Source: Sphingomonadaceae bacterium
Lineage (GTDB): Bacteria; Pseudomonadota; Alphaproteobacteria; Sphingomonadales; Sphingomonadaceae
Assembly (NCBI GenBank): GCA_947453945.1
Contig: CANGJB010000014.1
Location: 1 to 63,090, forward strand
Reading direction: 5' to 3'
Length of the DNA: 63,090 bases
Position numbers and translations under genes: made by a program. The notes below the pieces were generated by a model, which saw nothing but the letters and a program-made list of their open reading frames with translations, had not been told where the DNA came from and ran no database searches. Positions 42,341-52,433 of this stretch are shown one piece after another. Numbering within the stretch: the stretch's first letter is position 1; each line of letters begins with the position of its first letter.

Positions 42341-43068
42341 GCAAGACAAGGCCCCCACTGGCGAGCGATGTGGCGATGGTCCTCGCCGCCGGGATCGGCA
42401 AGCGCATGCGCCCGTTGACTGCGTCCCGGCCCAAGCCGCTGGTGCGCGTCGATGGGCGGCCGCTGATTGATCACAGCCTCGACAAGCTGGTCGAGGCCGG
42501 CATTTCGCGCGCGGTGGTCAATGTGCATTACCTGCCCGGACAGATCGAGGCGCATCTGGCGCATCGCAGCGCACCAGCCATCGCGATTTCGGACGAGCGC
42601 GAGGCGCTGCTTGAAACTGGCGGCGGCATGGTCAGGGCGCTACCGCTGATCGATGCCGATCCGTTCTTCTGCCTCAACAGCGACAATGTGTGGCTGGATG
42701 GGCCGCAGACTGTGTTTGCGGCCCTGAGCGATGCCTGGGATCCGGACAAGATGGACGCGCTGCTGCTTCTGGTCAGTCATGCGCGCGCGTTCAATTACAA
42801 CGGTCGTGGGGATTTCCATCTCGATCCGCTGGGCCGGATCAGCCGGCGAAAGGCTGGCCGGGTAGCGCCGTTCATCTACACCGGTATTCAGATCGTCTCG
42901 CAGCGCTTGCTGCGCGATGCTCCTGACGGCGCCTTTTCAACCGGCGTGCTGTGGGACCGGGCAATCGATGAGGGGCGGCTCTTCGGTATCTCGCACGGCG
43001 GGCTGTGGTTCGAAGTCGGCGCGCCGCAGATGATTGCACCCACCGAAGCCGCGTTGCAGCGTGGCTGA
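42337..43068 (+). CDS. murU: MurU, N-acetylmuramate 1-phosphate uridylyltransferase
   Basis: A 243-residue sugar nucleotidyltransferase. The pyrophosphorylase motif is LAAGIGKRMRPLTASRPKPL at about 17-36, and FFCLNSDNVW holds the metal-binding Asp; ETGGGMVRAL binds the uridine. The family includes glucose-1-phosphate thymidylyltransferases, but pairing with amgK marks it as MurU, which makes UDP-MurNAc. It starts within the amgK stop and its last codons overlap addB. Confidence 0.88.
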   Translation: MSKTRPPLASDVAMVLAAGIGKRMRPLTASRPKPLVRVDGRPLIDHSLDKLVEAGISRAVVNVHYLPGQIEAHLAHRSAPAIAISDEREALLETGGGMVRALPLIDADPFFCLNSDNVWLDGPQTVFAALSDAWDPDKMDALLLLVSHARAFNYNGRGDFHLDPLGRISRRKAGRVAPFIYTGIQIVSQRLLRDAPDGAFSTGVLWDRAIDEGRLFGISHGGLWFEVGAPQMIAPTEAALQRG

Positions 43069-46042
43069 CCGAAAGCCCAACGTCTACTCCATCGCCGCGC
43101 ATCGCGGCTTTGCCGACGCGCTCGTGGCAGGGCTCGTCCCGCGTTATCACGAACAGGGCTTCGGCCTTGCGCGGCTGACGCTGCTGCTACCAAGCCGCCG
43201 TGCAGTTCGCATCGTGACCGAAGCCTTCGTGCGCGCAAGCGGGGCTGAAGGGGGCCTGCTCTTGCCGCGCATGGCGGTGGTGGGCGATCTCGATCTGGAT
43301 GAGACGCTGGGGCCGCTGCTCGATCCGCTGGGGCAGGGGGCCGATCTGCCCCCCGCCGCCGATCAGGCCCAGCGGCTCCTCGCGCTGGCGGACATGCTCC
43401 GCACCGATCCCGCAACGCGTGCAACCTCCGCGCCGGGGCTGTTGCGGCAGGCGCGCGCACTGGCGCAGGCGATGGACCGGCTCGCGGTTGAAGATGTCGC
43501 GCTCGAAGCGCTGCTCGATCCCGAAGTTGTTGGCCTGGTGGGCGAACTGGCCGAGCATTGGCAGAATGGAACCGCCCAGTTCGCGCGCATTCTGGCGCGG
43601 TGGCGGGCTCGATGCGAGGAGCTGGGCGAGATCGATGCACCTGTGCGCCGCAACCGGCTGCTGGCACATGTGGCGGAGCGCTGGCGCCGCGAGCCTCCGC
43701 CTTTTCCGGTTGTCGCAGCCGGGGTAACATCGGCGGCACCGGCAGTCGCGAGGCTGCTGCGCGTGGTGGCCGATTTGCCGCACGGCGCGGTGATCCTGCC
43801 CGATCTCGATCTGGCATTGCCCGATGCCGTCTGGGACGCATTGGGCGCTGCGGGCAACACCGAGCGGCCCGATGCCCCGGTGTTCGGACGCGGCGACGTG
43901 ACGACCCATCCGCAGTATCACCTGAAATTGCTGCTCGCGCGAATGGGGATTGCGCGCGGCGAAGTTCAGGCCTGGCACCGCTCTGGCCCCGCGGCTGCGC
44001 CGCCCGCGCGCAGCCGCGCCATCTCGAACTTGTTCTTGCCGCCCGAGGCGAGCGCGGTCTGGGCCGAACTGCCGGCCGAGGCGCGCCGGCTTTCGGGCGT
44101 GCGCGTGATGGAAACCGCGCATCCCGGAGAGGAAGCGCAGGCCCTCGCCGTGCTGGTGCGCGAGGCACTCGCAACGCCGGAAGCACGTGTCGCCGTTATC
44201 ACCCCGGATCGCGATCTGGCGCAGCGCCTTGTGGCGCATCTGGAACGCTGGGGCATTGTCGCCGATGATACGGCGGGCCGCCCCCTCTCGCAGGCTCCGG
44301 CCGGAAGGGTGTTGCTGCAACTGGCCGAGATTGCCGCCACCGCTGCCGCGCCGGTCCCGCTGCTGGCGTTGCTCGGCCATCCGTTGGTGCGGCGCGGGGA
44401 AGGGCGCGCGGCCTGGCTGGAACGGGTGCGCCAGCTCGATCTGGCGCTACGCGGACCGCGCCCCGGGCCGGGCCTCGATGCGGTGCGCAGCGCGGCGGCC
44501 TTGAAGGAGAAGGCGTTCCCGGGCCTCACGGCGTGGTGGGACGAGACTGCCGCCCTGCTGGTGCCGCTCCTTGATGATGCGGCCCCGCCTTCGCTCGGGC
44601 TGGGGCTCGATACACTGGCTGAAGTGGCCGAGGCGCTGTGTGGCAACGCGATCTGGGCCGAAGCGGACGGCCGGGCGCTCGCCAGTTTTGTCGAGGATTG
44701 GCGCGGCGCGGCTGAAGGCAGCGCGCTTCCGGTAGAGCCCGCCGATCTCCATGCGCTGCTAAGTGATGCGCTGACGGAAATCGCGGTGCGCCCGCCCTAT
44801 GGCGGACATCCGCGGCTCGCGATCTATGGTTTGCTGGAAGCGCGGATGAGCCGGGCCGATCTGGTGATCTGTGCAGGCATGACCGAGGGCAACTGGCCCG
44901 CCGCGCCATCGCCCGACCCCTTGCTCGCGCCGCCGGTGCTGCGCGCGCTGGGCATTCCCGGCGCCGATTTCCGCATTGGCCTTGCTGCGCACGATCTCGC
45001 CGCTGCGCTCGGCGCGCCTGAAGTGGTGCTGAGCCACGCCGCGCGCGATGCGGCAGGGCCGGTGATCCCATCGCGCTTCCTGCTGCGCATCCGCGCGATG
45101 CTGGGCCGCGAGCTGGAGCACGAGACCGAGGCCGTGCGGATTGCGCGGGCGCTCGATCAGGCCGCGCCTGCAGACGCTTATCCGCAGCCCGCGCCGATGC
45201 CTTCGGCCCAGCAGCGCCGCGTGAGCATAGCCTCCACCGCGCTCGACAAGCTGCGCAGCGATCCCTTCCAGTTCTATGCGCAGGCGATCATGCACTTGCG
45301 CACGCTCGATCCGCTCGATGCCGCGCCCTCTCCGGCCTGGCGCGGAACGGCGGTGCATGCGGTGCTGCAGCAGTGGCACGATGGCGGCAGCCGCCGGGGC
45401 GAGCTGCTGCCGCTGGCCGAGCGTACGCTGGCCGAAATGAGCGCGCATCCCTTCATGCGCGGGCTGTGGCGGCCCAGGCTGATGGCAGCGCTGCAATGGG
45501 TCGAGGACTACAATGCCGAACTCGCCCTGCAAGGCCGCGCGCCGGCGCTGTGGGAGAAGACCGGCGAGATCGCGATCAAGGGCGTGACGCTCCATGGCCG
45601 GGCCGACCGGATCGACCGCCTGGCCGATGGCACGCTGGCGGTGGTCGACTACAAGACCGGATCGCCGCCATCGGGCCGCATGGTGCAAGAAGGCTATGCT
45701 TTGCAGTTGGGGCTGGTGGCGCTGATTGCCGAGCGCGGCGGGTTTGGCGGTGTGTCGGGCAAGGTCCACGGCTTCGAATACTGGTCGCTGCAAAAGAAGC
45801 AGGGCACCGAAACCTTCGGCTATCAGGTGGAGCCGTTGCTGGAGGGCCGGAAAAAGACCGGGCTCGCGCGTGAGGATTTCGTGGCCGAGACGCTGCGCTT
45901 CCTGACCGAGGCCATCGACTTGTGGATTCTGGGCGATGAACCCTTCACCGCGCGGCCCAATCCTGATCTGCCCGGCTATACCGATTATGATCAGCTGATG
46001 CGGCTTGAGGAATGGCAGGGGCGGGGGAGCAAGACGGCATGA
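43061..46042 (+). CDS. addB: AddB, double-strand break repair helicase-nuclease subunit
   Basis: A 993-residue subunit of the AddAB helicase-nuclease, which resects double-strand ends for RecA. The first half is an inactivated helicase-like region (LTLLLPSRRAVRIVTEAF). A RecB-family nuclease domain sits at the C-terminus: HAVLQQWHDGG, ADRIDRLADGTLAVVDYKTG with the metal-binding Asp and Lys, and GYALQLGLVAL. The Cys cluster of Bacillus AddB is not visible, as is normal for alphaproteobacterial AddB. GTG at 43061 overlaps the murU stop. Confidence 0.9.
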   Translation: MADRKPNVYSIAAHRGFADALVAGLVPRYHEQGFGLARLTLLLPSRRAVRIVTEAFVRASGAEGGLLLPRMAVVGDLDLDETLGPLLDPLGQGADLPPAADQAQRLLALADMLRTDPATRATSAPGLLRQARALAQAMDRLAVEDVALEALLDPEVVGLVGELAEHWQNGTAQFARILARWRARCEELGEIDAPVRRNRLLAHVAERWRREPPPFPVVAAGVTSAAPAVARLLRVVADLPHGAVILPDLDLALPDAVWDALGAAGNTERPDAPVFGRGDVTTHPQYHLKLLLARMGIARGEVQAWHRSGPAAAPPARSRAISNLFLPPEASAVWAELPAEARRLSGVRVMETAHPGEEAQALAVLVREALATPEARVAVITPDRDLAQRLVAHLERWGIVADDTAGRPLSQAPAGRVLLQLAEIAATAAAPVPLLALLGHPLVRRGEGRAAWLERVRQLDLALRGPRPGPGLDAVRSAAALKEKAFPGLTAWWDETAALLVPLLDDAAPPSLGLGLDTLAEVAEALCGNAIWAEADGRALASFVEDWRGAAEGSALPVEPADLHALLSDALTEIAVRPPYGGHPRLAIYGLLEARMSRADLVICAGMTEGNWPAAPSPDPLLAPPVLRALGIPGADFRIGLAAHDLAAALGAPEVVLSHAARDAAGPVIPSRFLLRIRAMLGRELEHETEAVRIARALDQAAPADAYPQPAPMPSAQQRRVSIASTALDKLRSDPFQFYAQAIMHLRTLDPLDAAPSPAWRGTAVHAVLQQWHDGGSRRGELLPLAERTLAEMSAHPFMRGLWRPRLMAALQWVEDYNAELALQGRAPALWEKTGEIAIKGVTLHGRADRIDRLADGTLAVVDYKTGSPPSGRMVQEGYALQLGLVALIAERGGFGGVSGKVHGFEYWSLQKKQGTETFGYQVEPLLEGRKKTGLAREDFVAETLRFLTEAIDLWILGDEPFTARPNPDLPGYTDYDQLMRLEEWQGRGSKTA

Positions 46043-49000
46043 GCCAGCTTCATTCGCTCAAGGACAACCAGCGCCTTGCCGTGCAGCCGGAACGCACGGT
46101 GTGGCTCTCCGCCTCGGCCGGCACGGGCAAGACGCAGGTGCTTTCCGCCCGTGTGCTGCGCCTGTTGCTGCAGGACGGCGTGACGCCCGATCAGATCCTC
46201 TGCCTGACTTTCACCAAGGCGGGCGCGGCGGAAATGGCCACGCGCGTCAATGATGTGCTGGCGCGCTGGGTGCGATTGCCTGAAATCGAGCTGGCCCGTG
46301 AACTTGGTGCGATTGGCGCATCGATGGGGCCGCAGGCGGTGGCGCGCGCGCGCAGCCTGTTTGCCGCTGTGCTCGATTGCCCGGGCGGCGGCCTCAGGAT
46401 CGAGACCATCCACGCCTTCTCGCAGTGGCTGCTGGGCGCGTTTCCTGCGGAAGCGGGGCTGGTGCCCGGCACCCGCGCGATGGAGGACCGCGACCGCGAT
46501 CTGCTTCTGCGCGAGGTGCTGGCAGGCATCCTGATTGCCGCGCAGGAACAAGGCGACGACGCGCTGTTCGCCGCGCTCGAAGACCTCAGTCTGCGCATGG
46601 GTGAAGATGCCGTGCCCGCCTTCCTGCTGCGCTGCGCCGGGGCGCAGGAGCTGTGGGAAGGGCCCGGTGCTTGGCAACCGCCGCTTCGGCCGCGCATCAA
46701 CCGGCTGCTGGGGCTGGATGCGGAGGAGGACGGTTCGGGCCTTGCCGATCTTCTGCACGACGCGGTGTTCGATGTTCCCGCCGCCGAGGTCTGCATGGAG
46801 GCGAACCAGCGGTGGGGCGCTCGGACCGGCCTCGATGCGGCATCGATCATGCGCGATTGGCTGGAAGCAAGCCCGGCGGCGCGGATGGCCGGGCTCAATG
46901 ATTTTGCCGGGCAGTTCCTCAACAAGGACGGCACCGTAAAATCGCCGCGTTTTCTCCTGAAGCACGAACCCGACTACGCCGATTATCAGGCGCGCGTGAT
47001 CGCGGCGCTGGAGCCGGTGTTCGAGCGCCGCGCGCTGGTTGCGCTCGCCGCGCGTCTCGATCCGGCGCTCACGCTGGGGCGGCGCTTTGCGCTGGCATGG
47101 GCCGAGGCCAAGGCGCGCGAAGGGTTCATCGATTTCGACGATCAGATCCGCGCCGCCGCCGATCTCCTGACCAAGCAGGCCCCGGCGGCATGGATCCGCT
47201 ACAAGCTGGACCGGCATTTCGATCACATTCTGGTCGACGAGGCGCAGGATACCAATCATGCGCAGTGGCGCATTGTGCTCGACGGACTGGTCGGTGATTT
47301 CTTCAGCGGTGAGGGCCAGCGCGGCGATGTGAACCGCACGCTGTTCGTCGTGGGTGACTACAAGCAGGCGATCTTCGGTTTTCAGGGCACGAGCCCGGAA
47401 AACTTCGCCGCCGCGCGGGAGCGGGTGCGGCGCCAGCTTGATGCGCTGGCCGAAGTGACCGCCGATCCGGCCAAGGCGCTGCTGCCGCTGGGACTGGGCC
47501 GATCCTATCGCACCGCCGCCTCGGTGCTTGCCTTTGTCGACCGCGCGATCCACTCCATCGGTCCGGACCGCTTCGGCCTCCCTGAAGCGCCGGAACGGCA
47601 TCAGGGCGATGAAGGTCGCCCCGGCATGGTAACGCTGTGGAAGACAGTCGGCGGCGCAGCGGACGAGGACGACGAGGCGCCCGAAGGCGAAGGCGACGAA
47701 GGCGGCGAGAGCTGGCTTTCAAGGCCCGACCGAGTGATGGCCGATCAGATCGCGCAGCAGGTTCGGGTATGGCTCGATGCCGGCTTCCCGCTGCACAAGG
47801 GCACCCCGCGCCGGGCGACGCCGGGCGATATCATGGTGCTCGTCCGCTCACGCAAGGCGCTGGCCGGACTGATCGTGGCGCGGCTCCATGCGCGCGGCGT
47901 GCCGGTGGCGGGAGTGGACCGGCTGCGGCTAGGCGCGCCGCTGGCGGTCAAGGACCTTGTCGCAGTGCTGCGGTTCTGCGCGCAGCCGCTCGACGATCTC
48001 AATCTGGCCTCGCTGCTCGTCTCGCCGCTGGTGGGCTGGTCGCAGGATATGCTGCTGGAGCATGGCTACCGTACGAAGGGTGTGCGGCTGTGGGATCATC
48101 TGCGCAGCACGGAAGAGCCCGCGACCCACGCTGCGATGGAGCAGCTTCGCGCGGCGCTATCCCGCGCGGATTTTGGTACGCCCGCCGCGCTGCTGCACTG
48201 GCTGCTGGTCGGGCCGTGGCAGGGCCGCCGCAAGCTGGTCGCGCGGCTTGGTGCAGAGGCCAACGATCCTATCGACGAGCTGATCAATGCCGCCAGCGCC
48301 TATGCCACCGGCCAGACGCCGAGCCTCGTCGGCTTCCTGCAGTGGTTCGATGCAGGCGACGGCGAACTGAAGCGAGAGGCGGGGCAGAAGGCTGATCTCG
48401 TGCGGGTGATGACCGTGCATGGCTCCAAGGGGCTGGAGGCGCCGATTGTCATTCTTGCTGATGCCGTTGCTGATCCCGGCGCGTCCAGCCCGCGCGGGCT
48501 CGCTCTGGAAGAGCGGGTGGTGGACGAACGCCGGAAAGTGCCGCTGCCGCCCTTGCGTAAGGCAGAGCACGCCGGACCCGTGCGCGAGGCGGCCGAGCGC
48601 GCGGCGGAAGCGGAGCGTGAGGAACATTGGCGTTTGCTTTATGTGGCGATGACGCGCGCCGAAGAAGCGCTGTTCATCGGCGGCGCGCTGGGCAGCCGCG
48701 CCAAAGCACCGCCCGAGGAAAGCTGGTACGCGCAGCTTGCGCCGCTGTTCGGCGAAGAGGACGGCGCGTGGCGCGAAGATCCGATCTGGGGTGCCACGCG
48801 CCAGCTTGGCGGCCTTGGTCCGCTGCCGGCGGCCATCGCGGCCTTGCCGGTGCGGCGTGAGCCCGCCGCGACTTTGCCCGAATGGCTTTCCGCACCGCTC
48901 CCGGCCGAACCGCGCCCGCCGCGCCCGCTGGCGCCTTCGGGGCTGGGTGAGGCTGATGACGCGCCCGATCCCCCCTCGCGTCCGGGGCCTGCTGCGCGCA

Positions 49001-49521
49001 GCGCCGCGCGGCGCGGGACACTGCTGCACAAGCTGATCGAGCGCCTACCCGAGCTTGCGCCCGAAGCGCGGGCTGATGCCGCGCGGGGCTGGCTGGCGCG
49101 CATGGCCACCGATTTTGCCGAGGAGGAGCGCGAGGCCATGGCCGCGGCGGCCATCCGCGTGCTCGCAGAACCTGCTTGGGCCGAAGTGTTCGGACCGGGC
49201 TCGCTGGCCGAAGTGCCGATTGCCGCCGTGGTCGGCGAGCGGGTGGTGAGCGGCACACTCGACCGGCTGCTGCTGGCAGAAGGCCGCTTGCGCGTGGTGG
49301 ACTTCAAGACCGACCGCCGCCCGCCGCAGGATCTTGCCGAAGTTCCGCCGCAGAGCCTGCGGCAGATGGCGGCCTATGTCGCGGCGCTGGAGGTGATCTA
49401 TCCCGGCCGCCGGGTCGAAGCGGCGCTGCTCTATACCCACACGCCGCAGCTGATCGTGATACCAGATGCGGTGATCGCGGCGCACAAGCCAGCCCTTCAG
49501 GCCGCGCAGGAAAGCTTTTAG
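46039..49521 (+). CDS. addA: AddA, double-strand break repair helicase-nuclease subunit
   Basis: A 1160-residue UvrD/RecB-type helicase with nuclease. Walker A is SASAGTGKTQVLSARVL at about 34-50, the ATP-binding pocket continues with LCLTFTKAGAAEMATRV, and the Walker B box is HILVDEAQDTNHAQW; RVMTVHGSKGLEAPIV is a later helicase motif. The nuclease motif is RVVDFKTDRRPP near the C-terminus. It begins in an ATGA overlap with addB. With AddB it forms the RecBCD-like complex of alphaproteobacteria. Confidence 0.93.
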   Translation: MSQLHSLKDNQRLAVQPERTVWLSASAGTGKTQVLSARVLRLLLQDGVTPDQILCLTFTKAGAAEMATRVNDVLARWVRLPEIELARELGAIGASMGPQAVARARSLFAAVLDCPGGGLRIETIHAFSQWLLGAFPAEAGLVPGTRAMEDRDRDLLLREVLAGILIAAQEQGDDALFAALEDLSLRMGEDAVPAFLLRCAGAQELWEGPGAWQPPLRPRINRLLGLDAEEDGSGLADLLHDAVFDVPAAEVCMEANQRWGARTGLDAASIMRDWLEASPAARMAGLNDFAGQFLNKDGTVKSPRFLLKHEPDYADYQARVIAALEPVFERRALVALAARLDPALTLGRRFALAWAEAKAREGFIDFDDQIRAAADLLTKQAPAAWIRYKLDRHFDHILVDEAQDTNHAQWRIVLDGLVGDFFSGEGQRGDVNRTLFVVGDYKQAIFGFQGTSPENFAAARERVRRQLDALAEVTADPAKALLPLGLGRSYRTAASVLAFVDRAIHSIGPDRFGLPEAPERHQGDEGRPGMVTLWKTVGGAADEDDEAPEGEGDEGGESWLSRPDRVMADQIAQQVRVWLDAGFPLHKGTPRRATPGDIMVLVRSRKALAGLIVARLHARGVPVAGVDRLRLGAPLAVKDLVAVLRFCAQPLDDLNLASLLVSPLVGWSQDMLLEHGYRTKGVRLWDHLRSTEEPATHAAMEQLRAALSRADFGTPAALLHWLLVGPWQGRRKLVARLGAEANDPIDELINAASAYATGQTPSLVGFLQWFDAGDGELKREAGQKADLVRVMTVHGSKGLEAPIVILADAVADPGASSPRGLALEERVVDERRKVPLPPLRKAEHAGPVREAAERAAEAEREEHWRLLYVAMTRAEEALFIGGALGSRAKAPPEESWYAQLAPLFGEEDGAWREDPIWGATRQLGGLGPLPAAIAALPVRREPAATLPEWLSAPLPAEPRPPRPLAPSGLGEADDAPDPPSRPGPAARSAARRGTLLHKLIERLPELAPEARADAARGWLARMATDFAEEEREAMAAAAIRVLAEPAWAEVFGPGSLAEVPIAAVVGERVVSGTLDRLLLAEGRLRVVDFKTDRRPPQDLAEVPPQSLRQMAAYVAALEVIYPGRRVEAALLYTHTPQLIVIPDAVIAAHKPALQAAQESF

Positions 49522-49588
49522 CGCTGCTTTCTTGCGCCCTGCGCCAGACCGCTTACATACCCATCCAACCTCAAGGAGTTTCTCTGCC

Positions 49589-49909
49589 ATGGCGACCAAA
49601 GCCGTTACCGATGCCAGTTTCGCGACCGATGTTCTGGGTTCCGACAAGCCGGTGCTCGTGGATTTCTGGGCCGACTGGTGCGGCCCCTGCAAGATGATCG
49701 GCCCCGCGCTGGAAGAAATCTCCGACGAGCTGGCCGATCAGGTTTCCATCGTGAAGATGGACATCATGGAAAACACCACCGTACCCGGCGAAATCGGCGT
49801 GCAGTCGATCCCGCTGCTGATCCTGTTCAAGGATGGCAAGGCCGTGGCGCAGAAGCTGGGCGCTGCACCCAAGAGCCAGCTCAAGGGCTGGCTGGAGAGC
49901 GTTCTCTGA
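49589..49909 (+). CDS. trxA: Thioredoxin
   Basis: A 106-residue cytoplasmic thioredoxin. WADWCGPCKMIGPAL is the redox-active site with the standard WCGPC motif; VQSIPLLILFKDGK carries the cis-Pro. It reduces disulfides in ribonucleotide reductase, peroxiredoxins and others. ATG at 49589 has AAGGAG upstream. It follows addA by 67 bases in the gene order common in alphaproteobacteria. Confidence 0.95.
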   Translation: MATKAVTDASFATDVLGSDKPVLVDFWADWCGPCKMIGPALEEISDELADQVSIVKMDIMENTTVPGEIGVQSIPLLILFKDGKAVAQKLGAAPKSQLKGWLESVL

Positions 49910-49990
49910 TCAAGTCCTGATTGCCGGTTGGCAAGTTCGGAGCGGGGTGCAAGACTGGTTCCTGCACCCTGCTTCCGGAGCGATCTTGCC

Positions 49991-51622
49991 ATGCCGAAAT
50001 CGACTACACCTCGCTTTGCCACGATGTTCGCGGCGGGCCTGCTGGCTTGCGCCGCAGCGCTTCCCGCCTCCGCCGCGCCTGAGGGTGATAGCGCTGCCGT
50101 TGCCCGGATCATCGACGAGGGCATGAACCGCAGCGAGGCGATGACCACGGCCTCTGCGCTGATGGACCGCATCGGCGCGCGCCTCACCAATTCGGAAAAC
50201 CATCGCAAGGCGGAAAGCTGGGCGATAGAGCTGCTCAGGAAGCAGGGGCTTGCCAACGTCCACGTCGAGCCGTTCGATTTCGGGCTGGGTTGGAATCTCG
50301 ACAGCTATTCGGTCGCGATGGTCTCACCCCGGCCGCTTCCCCTGACCGCCATTCCGGTCGCATGGTCACCGCCGACAGAGGGCACCTTGCGTGCACCGTT
50401 AGTCATCGCGCCGATGTCGCGTGAGGAGCACTTTGCCGAATGGAAGGGCAAGCTCGCGGGTAAGATCGTGCTGGTTTCGCTGCCGGGCCAGACGAGCGAG
50501 AGCAAGGACGGCGTGTTCCAACGTTACACAGACGCCCAGATCGCCGAACTTGATACCTACACCAAGCCGGTGTTCGATCCCGATGCCGCCGCGCTGCAAG
50601 TCAGGAACCGGCGGTTTCAGGGCAAGCTCGCCGCGTTCCTCAAGGCTGAAGGCGCGGTGGCGCTGGTCAAGATGAGCTACCGTGATGGCAAGCTGGTCCA
50701 CGGCGAAGGCTATGATTTCCAACCCGGCCAGACGCTTGCGCTCCCGGCGATCGAACTGGCGCAGGAAGATTACCGCCGCCTTGTCAGACTGGCGAAGACC
50801 GGCCCCGCGCCGGAAATCGCGATCACAGTCGCGGCGCGCTACGACGAAAGCACCTTGCGCGCCGAAAACGTGGTGGCGGAAATTCCGGGCAGCGACCCCA
50901 AGGCGGGCTTCGTGATGGCCGGCGCGCATTTCGACAGCTGGATCGCGGGTGACGGCGCCAATGACAACGGCGCTGGCAGCGTGACGGTGATCGAGGCCGC
51001 GAGGCTGATCGCCAAGCTGGGCGTGAAGCCCAAGCGGACCATTCGCTTCGTGCTGTGGAGCGGCGAGGAGCAGGGCCTGCTGGGCAGCCGCGCCTATATC
51101 GAGCAGCACCTCGCCACGCGGCCGGTCGATCCAGCGCTCAAGGGCATCGATTCCTATGTCGCTTGGCGCAATGCCTTTCCGATCACGCCAAAGCCCGAGT
51201 ACGGCCAGCTCAAGGCCTATTTCAACATGGACAACGGCTCGGGCCGGTTCCGCGGCATCTACAGCGAGGGCAATCTCGGCGCAGAGAAGCTCCTCAAGGA
51301 ATGGCTGAGCCCATTCAACATGCTCGGCGCCGACAAGCTGGTGGTGAGCAAGACCGGCGGCACCGATCATGTGTTCATGCAGGCGATCGGGCTACCCGGC
51401 TACCAGTTCATCCAGGATCCGCTCGATTACGATATCCGCGTCCACCACTCCAGCCTCGACACGGTGGACCACATGCGCGCCGATGATATGCGCCAGGCGG
51501 CCGTGATCATGGCGGGAATGCTGTGGCAGGCCGCTAACAGCGACAAGGAACTGCCTCGCGCTGTTCTGCCGACACAACCGGTGCCGACCGACCCGTTCAA
51601 GGTGCGCGATCCTTCGCAGTGA
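49991..51622 (+). CDS. M28 family zinc aminopeptidase, exported
   Basis: A 543-residue exported peptidase. The signal peptide is MFAAGLLACAAALPASAA. A PA-type insert precedes the M28 catalytic domain. Zinc ligands are visible: His and Asp in AGAHFDSWIAGDGANDNGAG, Glu pair in WSGEEQGLLG, Asp in YFNMDNGSGR and His in RVHHSSLDTVDHM. It probably releases N-terminal amino acids from peptides in the periplasm or outside. ATG at 49991 gives the leader; the frame starts earlier at 49928. Confidence 0.9.
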   Translation: MPKSTTPRFATMFAAGLLACAAALPASAAPEGDSAAVARIIDEGMNRSEAMTTASALMDRIGARLTNSENHRKAESWAIELLRKQGLANVHVEPFDFGLGWNLDSYSVAMVSPRPLPLTAIPVAWSPPTEGTLRAPLVIAPMSREEHFAEWKGKLAGKIVLVSLPGQTSESKDGVFQRYTDAQIAELDTYTKPVFDPDAAALQVRNRRFQGKLAAFLKAEGAVALVKMSYRDGKLVHGEGYDFQPGQTLALPAIELAQEDYRRLVRLAKTGPAPEIAITVAARYDESTLRAENVVAEIPGSDPKAGFVMAGAHFDSWIAGDGANDNGAGSVTVIEAARLIAKLGVKPKRTIRFVLWSGEEQGLLGSRAYIEQHLATRPVDPALKGIDSYVAWRNAFPITPKPEYGQLKAYFNMDNGSGRFRGIYSEGNLGAEKLLKEWLSPFNMLGADKLVVSKTGGTDHVFMQAIGLPGYQFIQDPLDYDIRVHHSSLDTVDHMRADDMRQAAVIMAGMLWQAANSDKELPRAVLPTQPVPTDPFKVRDPSQ

Positions 51623-51626
51623 CCGC

Positions 51627-52433
51627 TTAGCTGGCGGCGCTGCTGCGCTTCACAAACTCATCGAACAATACGGGCGAAGAGGCTGCAAACAAACCTTTTT
51701 GGCCGTGCTGATCGGTGCGGTAGGGTGAGCCATCGGGCCGCGCCGCCATGCCGCCTGCCTCATTGACGAAGAGCACGCCGGCGGCATGGTCCCATGGCAG
51801 GGTGCGTTCGAACACCGAAATGTCGTTCACCCCGAGCACGAGGCGTGGATACTGTTCTGCAGCGCAGCGCGGTATATCGACCAGTGTGTAGTAGGGCGCG
51901 ATCCGGGCCTGCACGGCCGCGCGCTGGGCGGGATCGAGGAACACCGTGCTAATCGCGGCAATGGGCGGCGTCTCGCCGGTGGGGCGGGCCGCTACCCTCT
52001 CGCCATTAACGAACGCGCCCTTGCCCTTGTGCGCGATGCACAGCCGGTCCTGCAGCGGGTCGTAGATCCACCCGCTTTGCGTTTCGCCGCCATCGCTCAG
52101 CGCAAGGATGATGCCGAAGGGCGGTTTGCCGGCGGCGAAATTGTTGGTGCCGTCCACCGGATCGATGATCCAGCACAGTCCGCTGTCGAGCCGCGCTGAC
52201 AGCGAGGGATCGGTGTGAACCGCCTCTTCACCGACAATCGCAGCTTCGGGCATGATCGCTGCGAGGCCCTCGGCCAGCAGGGCCTCGGCCTCGGTATCGG
52301 CGATGGTCACCATGTCGTTTGCCGCCTTGGCGATGACTTCGTGCTCGGCGAGCGTCTGATAGCGCGGCAGGATCGCTTCTGCGGCCACGCGCCGCATCAG
52401 CGCGGCAACGGCGGTGTCCAGCGCGGCGCTCAT
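51627..52433 (-). CDS. Inositol monophosphatase family phosphatase
   Basis: A 268-residue metal-dependent phosphatase. GEEAVHTD, then IIDPVDGTNNFAAGKPPFGI (the DPxDGT metal motif) at about 108-127, and LPWDHAAGVLFVNEAGG (WDxAAG) are the three family motifs. Relatives hydrolyse inositol phosphates, 3'-phosphoadenosine 5'-phosphate or histidinol phosphate. ATG at 52433 overlaps the argJ stop as ATGA. The substrate is not certain; a PAP or histidinol-phosphate role is possible given the argJ neighbour. Confidence 0.85.
   Translation of the reverse strand: MSAALDTAVAALMRRVAAEAILPRYQTLAEHEVIAKAANDMVTIADTEAEALLAEGLAAIMPEAAIVGEEAVHTDPSLSARLDSGLCWIIDPVDGTNNFAAGKPPFGIILALSDGGETQSGWIYDPLQDRLCIAHKGKGAFVNGERVAARPTGETPPIAAISTVFLDPAQRAAVQARIAPYYTLVDIPRCAAEQYPRLVLGVNDISVFERTLPWDHAAGVLFVNEAGGMAARPDGSPYRTDQHGQKGLFAASSPVLFDEFVKRSSAAS

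Noticed and set aside
43061..46042. Iron-sulfur cluster in AddB
   Set aside because: I looked for the Cys ligands known from Bacillus AddB at the C-terminal nuclease and found none; this is normal for alphaproteobacterial AddB and not a defect.
45991..47601. Minus-strand reading frame of 536 codons
   Set aside because: It lies wholly antisense to addB and addA and shows no recognisable domain.
49945..49979. GGGTGCA/TGCACCC hairpin after trxA as a terminator
   Set aside because: The stem is good but no T run follows on either strand, so I did not call it.
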